Of a stretch of 64,000 nucleotides of DNA, positions 33,512 to 42,766 are shown in pieces. Source of the DNA: Acidianus hospitalis (lineage in GTDB: Archaea; Thermoproteota; Thermoprotei_A; Sulfolobales; Sulfolobaceae); assembly GCA_046533895.1 (NCBI GenBank), contig JAWDOK010000002.1:62001-126000 (forward strand), given 5' to 3'. The number at the start of each line of letters is the position of its first letter. Within the stretch, counting starts at the first letter, position 1. Position numbers and translations under genes: made by a program. The notes under the pieces are model-generated. The model saw nothing but the letters and a program-made list of their open reading frames with translations. It did not search any database and was not told the DNA's origin.

Positions 33512-33955
33512 TTATATAATCTTCGGGCGTCTCAGAGATATAGGAGTAAATAGAACAAACGATAAAATAAATATTATAAAGGACGAATATGGAATAATAT
33601 ATTTACCATTATATTGAATTGAAATTAACGGTATATAATAAGGTAAACACAAATTAAAATTCATTCTAAAAACTACTAGCGATAAATCTATAAAGTATAT
33701 AAAAATTAATAATGCAGTTTGCATAAATGAGTAGAAATACATAGTCGAATTATACGACTTTATTTCGTTCTGGATTTTCTTTTGGACTTTTTCTTTTCTT
33801 TTATCTGACACTATTTTGCCTAATCTCTCATCATATTCCTTTAACTTAATTATAATATAATTGAGCTTTTTACTAATGTAATACTTATAAAAAAGATAAA
33901 CAACAAAATTAGAAAAAAATGATAAAAGAATAATATAAAAAATATAAATTTCCAT
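33512..33955 (-). CDS. EMC3/TMCO1-like membrane protein (DUF106)
   Basis: A 147-residue membrane protein: helix 1 (residues 3-25), a basic cytosolic coiled coil (IIIKLKEYDERLGKIVSDKR), then helices near 72-95 and 122-140. This is the layout of archaeal Oxa1-superfamily insertases of the DUF106/EMC3 group, which help insert membrane proteins. Location between adk/secY and rpl34e is the usual one for that family. Sequence is divergent, so the context carries much of the call. Confidence 0.72.
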   Translation of the reverse strand: MEIYIFYIILLSFFSNFVVYLFYKYYISKKLNYIIIKLKEYDERLGKIVSDKRKEKVQKKIQNEIKSYNSTMYFYSFMQTALLIFIYFIDLSLVVFRMNFNLCLPYYIPLISIQYNGKYIIPYSSFIIFILSFVLFTPISLRRPKII

Positions 33956-33956
33956 A

Positions 33957-34544
33957 TTACATCATTGATGAAATTATCTCTTTAGCTGCAATGCTGGGAT
34001 CTCCTTCCTTATTAATTACTATCTTTACAGAGGCTCCAACTAGCACTGCAGATGCCATAGCAGCATATCTCGCAAAATTAATAGTTTCATTAATTACATT
34101 TATATCTGCATAATCTGATCTAATCCTACCCTTATCTCTTTTTTGCCTATTTAGAATATCCTCAGGACTACTCTCAAGTAAAAATATTACTTGAGGCGAT
34201 AAGATTTCTATAACGTGCTTTGGTAATCCAGGGAGATAACCTGCAGGTGTTCTTATAACCGCATGAGTGTCTATAAAGGCTAAACCGTCTTCCCCTAATT
34301 TTTCCGCATCTTCTACAATTTTCTTTGCCGCTATTAGTTGTAATTCTCTTTGCTTTGAAAGAGGTAATTTTCGCATTTCATCCCTATTACTAACAAATCC
34401 TTCAGAAATAGCAGTGTTTAACATGTAGTCACCGTAATTCATGATTTTATATTTTCTATTTTCTAAAGATAATATCTCTGATACCTTACTTAATACAGTA
34501 GTTTTACCCACTCCAGGTATGCCTGTTACTATACCCATTTTCAT
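33957..34544 (-). CDS. adk: adenylate kinase (archaeal type)
   Basis: Archaeal adenylate kinase, 195 residues, trimeric, 2 ADP to ATP plus AMP. P-loop VTGIPGVGKTTVLSK (residue 5); FIDTHAVIRTPAGYLPGLP (about 90); LLESSPEDILNRQKRDKGRI (about 120). The ATG at 34544 has GGTGAG seven bases upstream inside the end of secY. Position next to secY is standard. Confidence 0.95.
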   Translation of the reverse strand: MKMGIVTGIPGVGKTTVLSKVSEILSLENRKYKIMNYGDYMLNTAISEGFVSNRDEMRKLPLSKQRELQLIAAKKIVEDAEKLGEDGLAFIDTHAVIRTPAGYLPGLPKHVIEILSPQVIFLLESSPEDILNRQKRDKGRIRSDYADINVINETINFARYAAMASAVLVGASVKIVINKEGDPSIAAKEIISSMM

Positions 34545-34546
34545 TT

Positions 34547-35944
34547 TTACTCACCTACTAGTCTTCTTAATAATGGGTACATTTCAATAGACCTCTCATA
34601 AGCTAATAAACTATAGTATTGAATGGCTATGGTAACTGCCAATAATATTCCAACTCCTGTACCATATACTCCTAGAAAAGTTGCACCAACTGCTATTGCA
34701 CTTACTATAAGAGAGCTAAAGAATGCTAAAGGATAGATATATTTAGATAGAATAGCTTCAATCATTTTAGTATTACTTCTCATGCCAGGAATCTCTATTC
34801 CTGCTTCCACTAATTGTTTAGCCTGAGTTGCAGGATCTAAACCAGCTACTTCAACCCAAATTAATCCAAATAATACACCTAATGTGATAAATACTGTTGC
34901 ATAGATAACAGCACCCACTGGATCTAAAACAACAGCATAAACGCTATGAGGTATTTTAGAATTTGGTGGTGGAAATTCAAAAGCATTAACTATGTCATTT
35001 AGTATACTCGCAATAGTAGAGTTAGAATAGGAGGAAAGAGAAGCAAATAATTGAATATCCGCTCCTAAAACGCTTACGAATATAACTGGTATGCTACTAA
35101 CATATAGGAAATTAAGTGGTATTGTTCTTCTTATTCCTCTCAACCTTTGTGAAGTAACAGGTATTTGAATGTTTATCGACGTAAGATAAACTATAAGGAT
35201 TATTAATATAATAGTTGATACTAAACCTACTAAATCAGGCTCAAAGGGTTTAGTAGTATTTACAATAATGCTAAGCAAATTACCGTGACTCGCTATTAAA
35301 GAAATTAAAGTAGGAAAGAATCCTATTGGAAGGTTTTGAGAACTTACATTAACAATTCCAAACATATACCAGAAAATTATTTTCATTACACCTGCAAATA
35401 TGAATAAGCTAACCCCAGATCCTAATCCCCAGCCTTTTTGTATCATCTCATCAAGTAATAGTATAAAGAAAGTTGCTGCTACTAGCTGCGCGGTAATTAT
35501 AGTAGCTAGCTCTATTTGCATGGATGAAATACTTGCACTTTTAGTTAGTACATATCCAAATAGTGATGCCTCTATTAGTATAAATATGAAGGCCAGACCT
35601 TTTTGTGCTTCAGTAAACTTAGCTCTATCATCTTCATTACCTAAGTCAATATTAATTAGCTTCGATCCAACTAAAATTTGCATAATTAAACCTGCAGTTA
35701 TTATGGGACCTATACCTAACTGAGCAAGTGTACCAGCAGTTGATGCAAAAATAACTTGCTCTATCAAAAAATTACTAAAGGATGTAGATTGAATGCCATA
35801 AAGCGGTACAGACGACATTACTAGATAAATAATAACTGCCAATATTGACCACATTATTTTTTGGTTTAAATTAGGTTTATGCCTAGGCTTTCTAACTGCG
35901 GGTAAATCCTTACCAAGTGCTGCAAGAAAATCGATAAACGACAT
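34547..35944 (-). CDS. secY: preprotein translocase subunit SecY
   Basis: SecY, 465 residues, ten transmembrane helices, the channel of the Sec translocon. It opens with IDFLAALGKDLPAVRKP; the plug/TM2 region includes LAQLGIGPIITAGLIMQILV; the cytosolic loop QRLRGIRRTIPLNFLYVSSI and AKQLVEAGIEIPGMRSNTKM are family signatures for ribosome contact. It starts 15 bases after rpl15 in the spc-type operon. Confidence 0.97.
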   Translation of the reverse strand: MSFIDFLAALGKDLPAVRKPRHKPNLNQKIMWSILAVIIYLVMSSVPLYGIQSTSFSNFLIEQVIFASTAGTLAQLGIGPIITAGLIMQILVGSKLINIDLGNEDDRAKFTEAQKGLAFIFILIEASLFGYVLTKSASISSMQIELATIITAQLVAATFFILLLDEMIQKGWGLGSGVSLFIFAGVMKIIFWYMFGIVNVSSQNLPIGFFPTLISLIASHGNLLSIIVNTTKPFEPDLVGLVSTIILIILIVYLTSINIQIPVTSQRLRGIRRTIPLNFLYVSSIPVIFVSVLGADIQLFASLSSYSNSTIASILNDIVNAFEFPPPNSKIPHSVYAVVLDPVGAVIYATVFITLGVLFGLIWVEVAGLDPATQAKQLVEAGIEIPGMRSNTKMIEAILSKYIYPLAFFSSLIVSAIAVGATFLGVYGTGVGILLAVTIAIQYYSLLAYERSIEMYPLLRRLVGE

Positions 35945-35959
35945 GAAATCTCAAAAACA

Positions 35960-36397
35960 TTAAGAATTAGGGGTTAAAATAACTTGTCCACCTATTTTTT
36001 CTAATTTTTGTTTTGCTTTTTCAGTAGCATGTCTCACAATTATGCTTAATCCGATAATATTTAGATTACCACTTCCAAGTAGTTTATCAAATCCATACTT
36101 AGTTAAGTCAACTATTTTCTTTCCATCTTTTTCATCAATTTTAATACTACCGTTCTCTATAGATGTTTGCAAATCTCTTAAGCTGATGGCACTAATTTTA
36201 ACACTAGTGGGATTTACAAAACCATGTTTACCATACCAATCTTTTCCGTACTTAACTAACCATGACCATTTATGTTTATGCATGCCTACTTGTCTTCCAC
36301 CTCTAGCCCCTCTATTTCTATGCTGGCCTTTAGATCCCCAACCCATTGTTCTATATCCGCGCATTTTTCTTGATTTTTTCTCTTTTCTAACTACCAT
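35960..36397 (-). CDS. rpl15: ribosomal protein L15
   Basis: uL15, 145 residues. N-terminal basic tail (RKEKKSRKMRGYRTMGWGSK), then GQHRNRGARGGRQVGMHKHK, and the C-terminal globular NIIGLSIIVRHATEKAKQKL. It starts 1 base after the rpl30 stop, ahead of secY in the operon. Confidence 0.96.
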   Translation of the reverse strand: MVVRKEKKSRKMRGYRTMGWGSKGQHRNRGARGGRQVGMHKHKWSWLVKYGKDWYGKHGFVNPTSVKISAISLRDLQTSIENGSIKIDEKDGKKIVDLTKYGFDKLLGSGNLNIIGLSIIVRHATEKAKQKLEKIGGQVILTPNS

Positions 36398-36398
36398 T

Positions 36399-36869
36399 TC
36401 ATATCATCCTCTTTATTAGGTTATTTATTTCTAACCCTCTATAACCAAATTCTCCCTTTGCTTTATACGGTGCATTAACCTTTCCTTTGAATCCGCCACT
36501 TGGTGGATGTAACCTTATGGGAAGCCTGAATATGTTATCAAGCTTGTTTAACGCCAATTCTCCTGAAAGCAGTTTTGTTTTAAATGTATTTAAATCCATG
36601 GATAATTTAGTTTTTATGTACTCTTCTGTAATTTTCTCACCTTTGCATGTCTCTAACCTATTTAGAAGAGCATTTAAACCGTCTTCAGAAATTTCGCCCC
36701 AAGTTATAAATGGTTCTACTTTAATTAACATTCCCTTTAATGATTCCGTATAAGGATAAATCATTGTATTAAAGACCTTAGGCAATCTTAGCATTTCTAA
36801 AGTCTCTTGGATTTTCCATGGAGCATGTGCATATCCTCTTATTCTAACTATAGCAACAGCCTTAGGAAT
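36399..36869 (-). CDS. rpl30: ribosomal protein L30, apparent ATT start
   Basis: uL30, 156 residues if started at ATT 36869. The frame gives PKAVAIVRIRGYAHAPWKIQ then ETLEMLRLPKVFNTMIY; IVRIRG is the first strand of all L30 proteins. Between the in-frame stop (36875-36873) and that strand there is no ATG, GTG or TTG; the first ATG (36794) would remove the whole first strand and helix. GGTGATGAGG lies at the right distance before the ATT and overlaps the rps5 stop. Hence ATT is the most probable start codon, expected N terminus M(I)PKAV. Confidence 0.9.
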   Translation of the reverse strand: MPKAVAIVRIRGYAHAPWKIQETLEMLRLPKVFNTMIYPYTESLKGMLIKVEPFITWGEISEDGLNALLNRLETCKGEKITEEYIKTKLSMDLNTFKTKLLSGELALNKLDNIFRLPIRLHPPSGGFKGKVNAPYKAKGEFGYRGLEINNLIKRMI

Positions 36870-36875
36870 CCCTCA

Positions 36876-37520
36876 TCACCTCTTCCTAGCCCAATCTGCA
36901 GGCGTTACAAACTTATAAGTATTATAAAGTGCATTATATCCAGCCTTGATAAAGTTTTCAGTAGTTCTAGTCTCTCCTTTACTAGATGACCAAACGTCCT
37001 TGATACCTGCATAAGACAATAATATTTTCAAAACACTTCCTACCACCAATCCAGTTCCTTTTGGTGCAGGCTTTAGAGTAACTTCTACACTTCCAGCTTT
37101 GCCAGTTACAGTAAATGGTAAACTATGAGGTTCTCCACACGTGCATTCCCAGCTACCGCATCCTCTTCTAACCGGAATTATATTCATTTTAGCATCCCTT
37201 ATTGCTTTCTGTATTGCTACTCTCAATTGCTTAGCTTTACCCATCCCAATGCCAACATAACCATCAAAATTACCCATAATTACAAGGACTTTATATCTAG
37301 AAAGCTCTCCAGCATCTGTCTGCTTTTGAACCATTTTTATGTCTATCACTTCGTACTTCAAATTAGGCAATAATGCATCTATTATTTCAGGCTCAGTTAT
37401 GACTAGATTTTTTTCAAATATTTCCTTTATTGAAGTTATCTTACCCTCTTTAACTAATTGACCTAGTTTAGTTCTAGGTTTCCATTCCTCTATATTAGCA
37501 GTAGGTACTCCTTCTGCCAT
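36876..37520 (-). CDS. rps5: ribosomal protein S5
   Basis: uS5, 214 residues. It carries the double-stranded-RNA-binding-like N domain (MVQKQTDAGELSRYKVLVIM; GNFDGYVGIGMGKAKQLRVA) and C domain (PAPKGTGLVVGSVLKILLSY; AGIKDVWSSSKGETRTTENF). The archaeal insertion CGSWECTCGEPHSLPF has two cysteine pairs. It precedes rpl30 and shares its stop with the rpl30 Shine-Dalgarno. Confidence 0.97.
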   Translation of the reverse strand: MAEGVPTANIEEWKPRTKLGQLVKEGKITSIKEIFEKNLVITEPEIIDALLPNLKYEVIDIKMVQKQTDAGELSRYKVLVIMGNFDGYVGIGMGKAKQLRVAIQKAIRDAKMNIIPVRRGCGSWECTCGEPHSLPFTVTGKAGSVEVTLKPAPKGTGLVVGSVLKILLSYAGIKDVWSSSKGETRTTENFIKAGYNALYNTYKFVTPADWARKR

Positions 37521-37522
37521 TC

Positions 37523-38113
37523 TTATTCACCAGAACTTTTTATCTTATTTAAAACTTCCTCAAAATGAGAAGGAAGATCCTTAGGATTTAATCCTCTACT
37601 TAAATATCTTGAAAAGAGTTTATTGAACTTCTCTGGGTTTTCTGCTTCTAACTTTTTGGCATATTCGGAAATATGTGCTCCCTTTATTCTGTTTTCATCA
37701 AGCTCTATATCGCCCATAGGAACCTTTAAACCAGCGTCAAGTGCTCCTTTTATCGCATAAAATACTCTTGCACCTTTTGTAGGGGTAAATAATCCTATAT
37801 CTGCTACAGCAGATTCAATACCGGCCTTCTTAGCTCTAAGCCCGGCTAAAAATCCAGTTAAATAAGCCGCAGGTGTATTATTTGTATCCCCTTTCCATCC
37901 ATATTTCTTCACCAATTCTATTGAATGTGCGGACGCTATAGTAATATCTCCTTTAGGATCAAATTTCATTACACTAACAATTACATATTCATTTGTAAGC
38001 CTAACAACTAACCTTATTGCCCTACTTAAAACATAAACATATCTCTTATAATAATTGGTTTTTCCTTCTCTCCTTCTTCTTGGCTTAACCTTATAATTAG
38101 GACCTAAGGCCAT
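37523..38113 (-). CDS. rpl18: ribosomal protein L18
   Basis: uL18, 196 residues, 5S rRNA binding. N-terminal KVKPRRRREGKTNYYKRY, then DITIASAHSIELVKKYGWKG, and AAYLTGFLAGLRAKKAGIES. I use ATG 38113, preceded by GGTGAG within the end of rpl19e; a GTG at 38122 would add three residues. Confidence 0.95.
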   Translation of the reverse strand: MALGPNYKVKPRRRREGKTNYYKRYVYVLSRAIRLVVRLTNEYVIVSVMKFDPKGDITIASAHSIELVKKYGWKGDTNNTPAAYLTGFLAGLRAKKAGIESAVADIGLFTPTKGARVFYAIKGALDAGLKVPMGDIELDENRIKGAHISEYAKKLEAENPEKFNKLFSRYLSRGLNPKDLPSHFEEVLNKIKSSGE

Positions 38114-38114
38114 C

Positions 38115-38573
38115 TTACTCACCTTTCAATTTCCCCATCTGAATTAAAACTGATCTAACATCACTTATACTCTTAAATGAGCCACCTTTTGCCTTAATAT
38201 AAAGTTGCCTATATAAATGAGAATCTATGACTTCATGATCTCTTAGCCACTTTAGATATTTTCTTATTTTTCTTATCTTGTTAACCCAAGCCCCATGCTC
38301 GTCAAATCTAGCAGTTTTCTTTCCTTTCCTACTCCCATGTCTTCTTCCTTCTCCCTTAACTCTTCTTGCTTTCCTTCTCTCTTTAACTTTAGAGTTTGAT
38401 CTTTCTTTTTCCTTCTCAATAATTATCTTGCCTTCTTTAATTAGCCTCGCTATATCTGCTCTAGTTAATGCCTCTTTTACTTCATCAATATTCTCTGGCG
38501 GAATTTTTACATTGTTAATACCTACCTTAGCTATATCAGCAGCTAACCTTTTTTGCAAATATAACTCTGGCAC
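38115..38573 (-). CDS. rpl19e: ribosomal protein L19e
   Basis: eL19, 152 residues. YLQKRLAADIAKVGINNVKI, LIKEGKIIIEKEK, RRKARRVKGEGRRHGSRKGK and WVNKIRKIRKYLKWLRDHEV are all family blocks. It lies between rpl32e and rpl18, 1 base before the latter. Confidence 0.96.
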   Translation of the reverse strand: MPELYLQKRLAADIAKVGINNVKIPPENIDEVKEALTRADIARLIKEGKIIIEKEKERSNSKVKERRKARRVKGEGRRHGSRKGKKTARFDEHGAWVNKIRKIRKYLKWLRDHEVIDSHLYRQLYIKAKGGSFKSISDVRSVLIQMGKLKGE

Positions 38574-38575
38574 TC

Positions 38576-38977
38576 TTACTCACCATTTGCAAGTTTTATA
38601 CCCATTTCTGTTGCCTTCTTTATTATTTCCAGCCTCTTCTTAAATCCTACGTTAGAAGAGATTATCCCTATTACTTGATCCTTAAATTTAGCAATATTTT
38701 CCAAATCTTTCATATTATTTATAATTACTGGCTTTAGGCCAGAAGGATGTAAATATCGTATGATTTTAGGTTTTCTGTATCCTGGATCAACTGGTGGTGG
38801 AAATCCCTTAAGTTTAAGCCTAGTTTTGTTATCTATTCCTCTAGTCTTTCTCCATTTTTCTTGTCTTTCTAATTTGAAGTACTTATCCCAGTCATATCTT
38901 AGAAAATCTGGCATTTTTGAGTTATATTTTTGCTTTAATTTATAAATCTTATCTTTACTTAATTTGTTTATAGACAT
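38576..38977 (-). CDS. rpl32e: ribosomal protein L32e
   Basis: eL32, 133 residues. PDFLRYDWDKYFKLERQEKW, RKTRGIDNKTRLKLKG, PGYRKPKIIRYLHPSGLKPV, and IGIISSNVGFKKRLEIIKKA match the family. Its ATG shares one base with the rpl6 stop. Confidence 0.96.
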   Translation of the reverse strand: MSINKLSKDKIYKLKQKYNSKMPDFLRYDWDKYFKLERQEKWRKTRGIDNKTRLKLKGFPPPVDPGYRKPKIIRYLHPSGLKPVIINNMKDLENIAKFKDQVIGIISSNVGFKKRLEIIKKATEMGIKLANGE

Positions 38978-39522
38978 TACTCAATCACCTCTTTTTTATA
39001 AATATATATACCATCTCCAAAGACACGTCTATCAAATCCTGATATCTTACTTGCTCTTTCTATATTGGCAGCAGTTTGAGCTACCTTTTCTAGGTCAATT
39101 CCTTCCACAATAATATCTTCTCCCTTTACGGTAACTTTGACTCCAGGCAGTATTTTTGCTCTCCTAATATTCTTTTCTCCTATTAAGTTAGTGATCTGAA
39201 CTTCATTACCTACAACTTTTACTGACATAGGAAAATGAGTAAATATTATTTTAAGATAGTATCTATATCCTTTAGTGACTCCAGTAATCATATTTTGAAC
39301 GTGCCTAAGTAGAGTATATACTAACGATTTAGTTCTTTTATTTGCGAATGTTGCTTCGACTATTAATTCTCCATTTTCTAATCTAACTTCTATTCCTCTC
39401 ATATGCGAAATATCCTTCTCTACTTCACCTTTAGGCCCTTTAACTTTTATTTTGCTATTCTCTAAAGTTAGGGAAACATTCTCAGGAATTTTTAATGATT
39501 CTTTCACTAATACTTGGAGCAT
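38977..39522 (-). CDS. rpl6: ribosomal protein L6
   Basis: uL6, 181 residues, two repeats of the L6 fold. IPENVSLTLENSKIKVKGPK (about 11), YLKIIFTHFPMSVKVVGNEV (about 95), and SKISGFDRRVFGDGIYIYKK near the end. ATG 39522 is chosen: GGGTGAT is directly upstream, while a GTG at 39531 lies within that site. Confidence 0.95.
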   Translation of the reverse strand: MLQVLVKESLKIPENVSLTLENSKIKVKGPKGEVEKDISHMRGIEVRLENGELIVEATFANKRTKSLVYTLLRHVQNMITGVTKGYRYYLKIIFTHFPMSVKVVGNEVQITNLIGEKNIRRAKILPGVKVTVKGEDIIVEGIDLEKVAQTAANIERASKISGFDRRVFGDGIYIYKKEVIE

Positions 39523-39534
39523 TTTAATCACCCA

Positions 39535-39936
39535 TCAATAAACGTAACCTAATGCAACTCCTCCTAATCTTTGCCTAGCAGCTTCTTTATGAGTCATTAC
39601 ACCTTTAGACGTAGAGACGAGAATTACTCCAATTTCCTTAGATGGCAAATATGTTCTAACATGCTGTGGTAGGTTTATCATATCCCTATACTTTAATGAG
39701 TATCTAGGTGTTATTGGACCGCACTTATTTATTCTTCCTAATAACTGGACAACGACCTTACCCCATCTACCGTCATCAATATACTCAAATTCTCCTATGT
39801 AACCTTCCTTTTGCATAACTCTAAGTACGTTTATGATTAGCTTAGATGAAGGCATTATTATTGCCTGTTTATTTCTCCTAACCTCATTGTTATAAATAGT
39901 TACTAATGCATTAGCCAAAGGATTAATTACAGTCAC
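39535..39936 (-). CDS. rps8: ribosomal protein S8
   Basis: uS8, 133 residues. NPLANALVTIYNNEVRRNKQ, MPSSKLIINVLRVMQKEGYI, DDGRWGKVVVQLLGRINKCG and the C-terminal VILVSTSKGVMTHKEAARQR. I start at GTG 39936, which has GAGGTGAT five bases upstream and gives the usual length; the GTG at 39945 is inside that site. Confidence 0.94.
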   Translation of the reverse strand: MTVINPLANALVTIYNNEVRRNKQAIIMPSSKLIINVLRVMQKEGYIGEFEYIDDGRWGKVVVQLLGRINKCGPITPRYSLKYRDMINLPQHVRTYLPSKEIGVILVSTSKGVMTHKEAARQRLGGVALGYVY

Positions 39937-39941
39937 ATAAA

Positions 39942-40106
39942 TCACCTCAATTTCTTAAAACCTAATTCATAAGCAACTTCTCTAAAACATTGCCTACAAA
40001 GGTAAATTCCGTATTTTTGAATGACAGAATCTGTGCTACCACAACGCCTACAAGCTTGAACTCCTTTTCCGTGCTTTCTCTCTGCAGGAGGCTTGTATTT
40101 GCCCAT
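39942..40106 (-). CDS. rps14: ribosomal protein S14 (zinc type)
   Basis: uS14, 54 residues, short. MGKYKPPAERKHGKGVQACR leads into the zinc ribbon CRRC ... CRQC, followed by FREVAYELGFKKLR. GGTGATATAA precedes the ATG. It fills the space between rpl5 and rps8, its normal place, and its stop abuts the rps8 Shine-Dalgarno. Confidence 0.96.
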   Translation of the reverse strand: MGKYKPPAERKHGKGVQACRRCGSTDSVIQKYGIYLCRQCFREVAYELGFKKLR

Positions 40107-40116
40107 TTATATCACC

Positions 40117-40653
40117 TTAAACAACCACAATACCTAGTGTCTCTGTTAAAAACTTTATCGCCTCTTCTTTAGAAATCCTATGTCTCTTAGGAATTCTGGC
40201 AGTTTTTCTTTTCCTTCTTGCTACTCTATATCCTGGCCTTTCTAATGTTATTGCAATATCCATTCCAAATACTCCAACTTCTGGATCATATTTTGTCCCT
40301 GGAATAATAACGTGTTCTGCTATACCAAAACTAACATTGCCATAATCATCAAAACTTTCAGCTTTTAATTTATATCCTGCTGCTTGCAAAACACGCTTAA
40401 GGAATTCTATTCCTTTTTGACCTCTTAGAGTTACTTTTACTCCTATTAACTGGCCTTTTCTGACTCCGAATTCCTTTATTGATTTTTTAGCACGAGTATA
40501 CACTGGCTTAGCTCCAGTTAATTCTTCTAATAAATGATAAGCCTTCTCTAATCTTTCTCCAGACTCTCCTAAACCAATGTTTACCGTTACTTTAGCTATT
40601 TTTATTCTCCTCATCGGATTTTCCTTTTTAACTTGAACTGTTTCTTGAGACAT
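40117..40653 (-). CDS. rpl5: ribosomal protein L5
   Basis: uL5, 178 residues, 5S rRNA and P-site tRNA contact. NPMRRIKIAKVTVNIGLGES, KPVYTRAKKSIKEFGVRKGQ, SFGIAEHVIIPGTKYDPEVG and FGMDIAITLERPGYRVARRK. Start at ATG 40653, 2 bases from the rps4e stop. Confidence 0.96.
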   Translation of the reverse strand: MSQETVQVKKENPMRRIKIAKVTVNIGLGESGERLEKAYHLLEELTGAKPVYTRAKKSIKEFGVRKGQLIGVKVTLRGQKGIEFLKRVLQAAGYKLKAESFDDYGNVSFGIAEHVIIPGTKYDPEVGVFGMDIAITLERPGYRVARRKRKTARIPKRHRISKEEAIKFLTETLGIVVV

Positions 40654-40655
40654 TC

Positions 40656-41372
40656 TTACTCAACCTTTATTTCAGGATTTTGTTCTCCAATAACCATTGT
40701 ATTTAATAAATTAGTTTCATAACTTTCATTATCTTTTTGTATTGTCACTATAGAATACTTTCTAGTCTTATATTGTGCTCTTTGAATCTTTACAATTTTA
40801 CCATGTAAGCCAGTATTCTTTCCACCAATTATTATCCCGTACATATTCTCTACTAAAGGATATACAGAGATTATATTTTGTGAAGGAATTTCAATCTTCA
40901 AAGTGCTAAGAGTAGGATACTTTGAAGAATCCTCCTTATTTACTAATATATTCCTACCATCTTCCAAATTTAATTGTAATTTATCGCCTTTTACCATAGT
41001 CTTGTTCATAATTCTAACTAGCTTATACTTAGCCTCTGCTTCGCTAATTTGTTTAGGAGAAATATACCTTGATTTATCAGGAAACATAACATAATATAAT
41101 CCAGCACTTGGTATAGATATAATGTCCATTAATCCTACTGGGAACCTATAATCTTTCCTTATAATTCCATCAACATAGACTTTACCTTCAGATATTACTT
41201 TCTTTGCCTCAGATAATGTTGCAGCTACCTTCAAGTAATCCCTTAATATTAAACTTAATGGTATACTTTTTGATAATGGATGAGGACCAGGATTGGCTCT
41301 TACAGTCCACTTGTATTCTTTTTTACTTATTTTTAAGAACCAAGGAGCTTCAAATCTTGTAATGTGAGGCAT
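40656..41372 (-). CDS. rps4e: ribosomal protein S4e
   Basis: eS4, 238 residues. ITRFEAPWFLKISKKEYKWT, NPGPHPLSKSIPLSLILRDY, S4-like RNA-binding ISEGKVYVDGIIRKDYRFPV, and a C-terminal KOW-like GGKNTGLHGKIVKIQRAQYK. I use ATG 41372 after GGTGAGTAAG; the GTG one codon earlier is less likely. Confidence 0.96.
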   Translation of the reverse strand: MPHITRFEAPWFLKISKKEYKWTVRANPGPHPLSKSIPLSLILRDYLKVAATLSEAKKVISEGKVYVDGIIRKDYRFPVGLMDIISIPSAGLYYVMFPDKSRYISPKQISEAEAKYKLVRIMNKTMVKGDKLQLNLEDGRNILVNKEDSSKYPTLSTLKIEIPSQNIISVYPLVENMYGIIIGGKNTGLHGKIVKIQRAQYKTRKYSIVTIQKDNESYETNLLNTMVIGEQNPEIKVE

Positions 41373-41743
41373 CACTTACTCACCTGCTTAACTTTCCTTT
41401 CTATTGAAGCTTTCCTTTTATTGTCTGATAAATCTAACTTAGTTATCATAACTTTAGATGCATGAATCCAAATATAGACTGGCGTTCCGTCAGCTTTTTT
41501 CCTTGTTAGCCCTTCTATAGCAATCCTTCCAGTTTTAGTGTTTACTTGTGCGACTTTTCCTTCAAATCCTACGTTATCTCCTCTCATGACTTTTACTGTA
41601 TCTCCTTTCTTAACTTCTATTCTCTTTATTCCATACTCTTTGGTAATTTCTTCTGAAACCATTGCAGTAAGCATCTTTCTCCTTAAATGATAAGGTGCAT
41701 TAAATAGCATTTTTCTTTGCTTAGCAGGTTTAGAAGATGTCAT
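41372..41743 (-). CDS. rpl24: ribosomal protein L24
   Basis: uL24, 123 residues. SKPAKQRKMLFNAPYHLRRK, EEITKEYGIKRIEVKKGDTV, KOW motif KVMRGDNVGFEGKVAQVNTK and YIWIHASKVMITKLDL. ATG 41743 is preceded by GGCGGTGA. Longer in-frame starts would overlap rpl14 and lack family support. Confidence 0.94.
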   Translation of the reverse strand: MTSSKPAKQRKMLFNAPYHLRRKMLTAMVSEEITKEYGIKRIEVKKGDTVKVMRGDNVGFEGKVAQVNTKTGRIAIEGLTRKKADGTPVYIWIHASKVMITKLDLSDNKRKASIERKVKQVSK

Positions 41744-41757
41744 TGCTTTCACCGCCT

Positions 41758-42173
<416 letters not shown>

Positions 42174-42174
<1 letters not shown>

Positions 42175-42509
42175 TAACTACTCACCTTCCCCAATACCAC
42201 AAATGATACAGATTTAGCTATTGGTCTACATTCCCCAATTATAACATTATCTCCTTCTTTTACATCTAAGCATGGAGGAATATGAACTCTTATTCTGCTT
42301 CTTCTTCTTTCATATCTCTTATATTTACTATTATAGTACAAGTAAACTCTTTCAAAAACTCCAGTTTTATTTGCTCTAAATTTGATTAATTTTCCTTCAA
42401 ATATCATACCTCTTACTCTAAGATTTCCATGAAATGGACAATTCTTGTCATTACATACTTTTTCTGGAGCCTTTACTCCTACTATTCCAACATTTTTAGC
42501 TTGACTCAT
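42174..42509 (-). CDS. rps17: ribosomal protein S17
   Basis: uS17, 111 residues, archaeal form. CNDKNCPFHGNLRVRG with two cysteines, GKLIKFRANKTGVFERVYLY, YERRRSRIRVHIPPCLDVKE and GDNVIIGECRPIAKSVSFVV. ATG 42509 follows AAAGGTGGA; the upstream GTG is within that site. Confidence 0.95.
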
Positions 42510-42766
42510 TTTGTCCACCTTTTCTTTAACCTTTTAACAATATTACCCATTAACTTATAACCATGCATAATCTGATGACTTCCTTTAAAATCTATCTCAA
42601 ATATACAATCTGCTTTGTACACCATTAAGATCTTACCTTTAGAAGATTTGATATATAAAAACTTAGAGGATTCAAAAACAATAACTCCAGAAAGCCCTAT
42701 AAAAAATGGATTAGAATGCGACAACACTTTAACTTTCAAACCTATAAGATCAAGCGGTCTTTTCAT
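42506..42766 (-). CDS. rnp1: RNase P protein component 1 (Rpp29/Pop4)
   Basis: An 86-residue Rpp29 homologue with the Sm-like barrel: DLIGLKVKVLSHSNPFFIGL, SGVIVFESSKFLYIKSSKGK, ILMVYKADCIFEID and the closing GYKLMGNIVKRLKKRW. It pairs with Rpp21 to bind the RNase P RNA S domain. Its place between rpl29 and rps17 is typical of archaea. It overlaps both by a few bases. Confidence 0.9.
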   Translation of the reverse strand: MKRPLDLIGLKVKVLSHSNPFFIGLSGVIVFESSKFLYIKSSKGKILMVYKADCIFEIDFKGSHQIMHGYKLMGNIVKRLKKRWTK

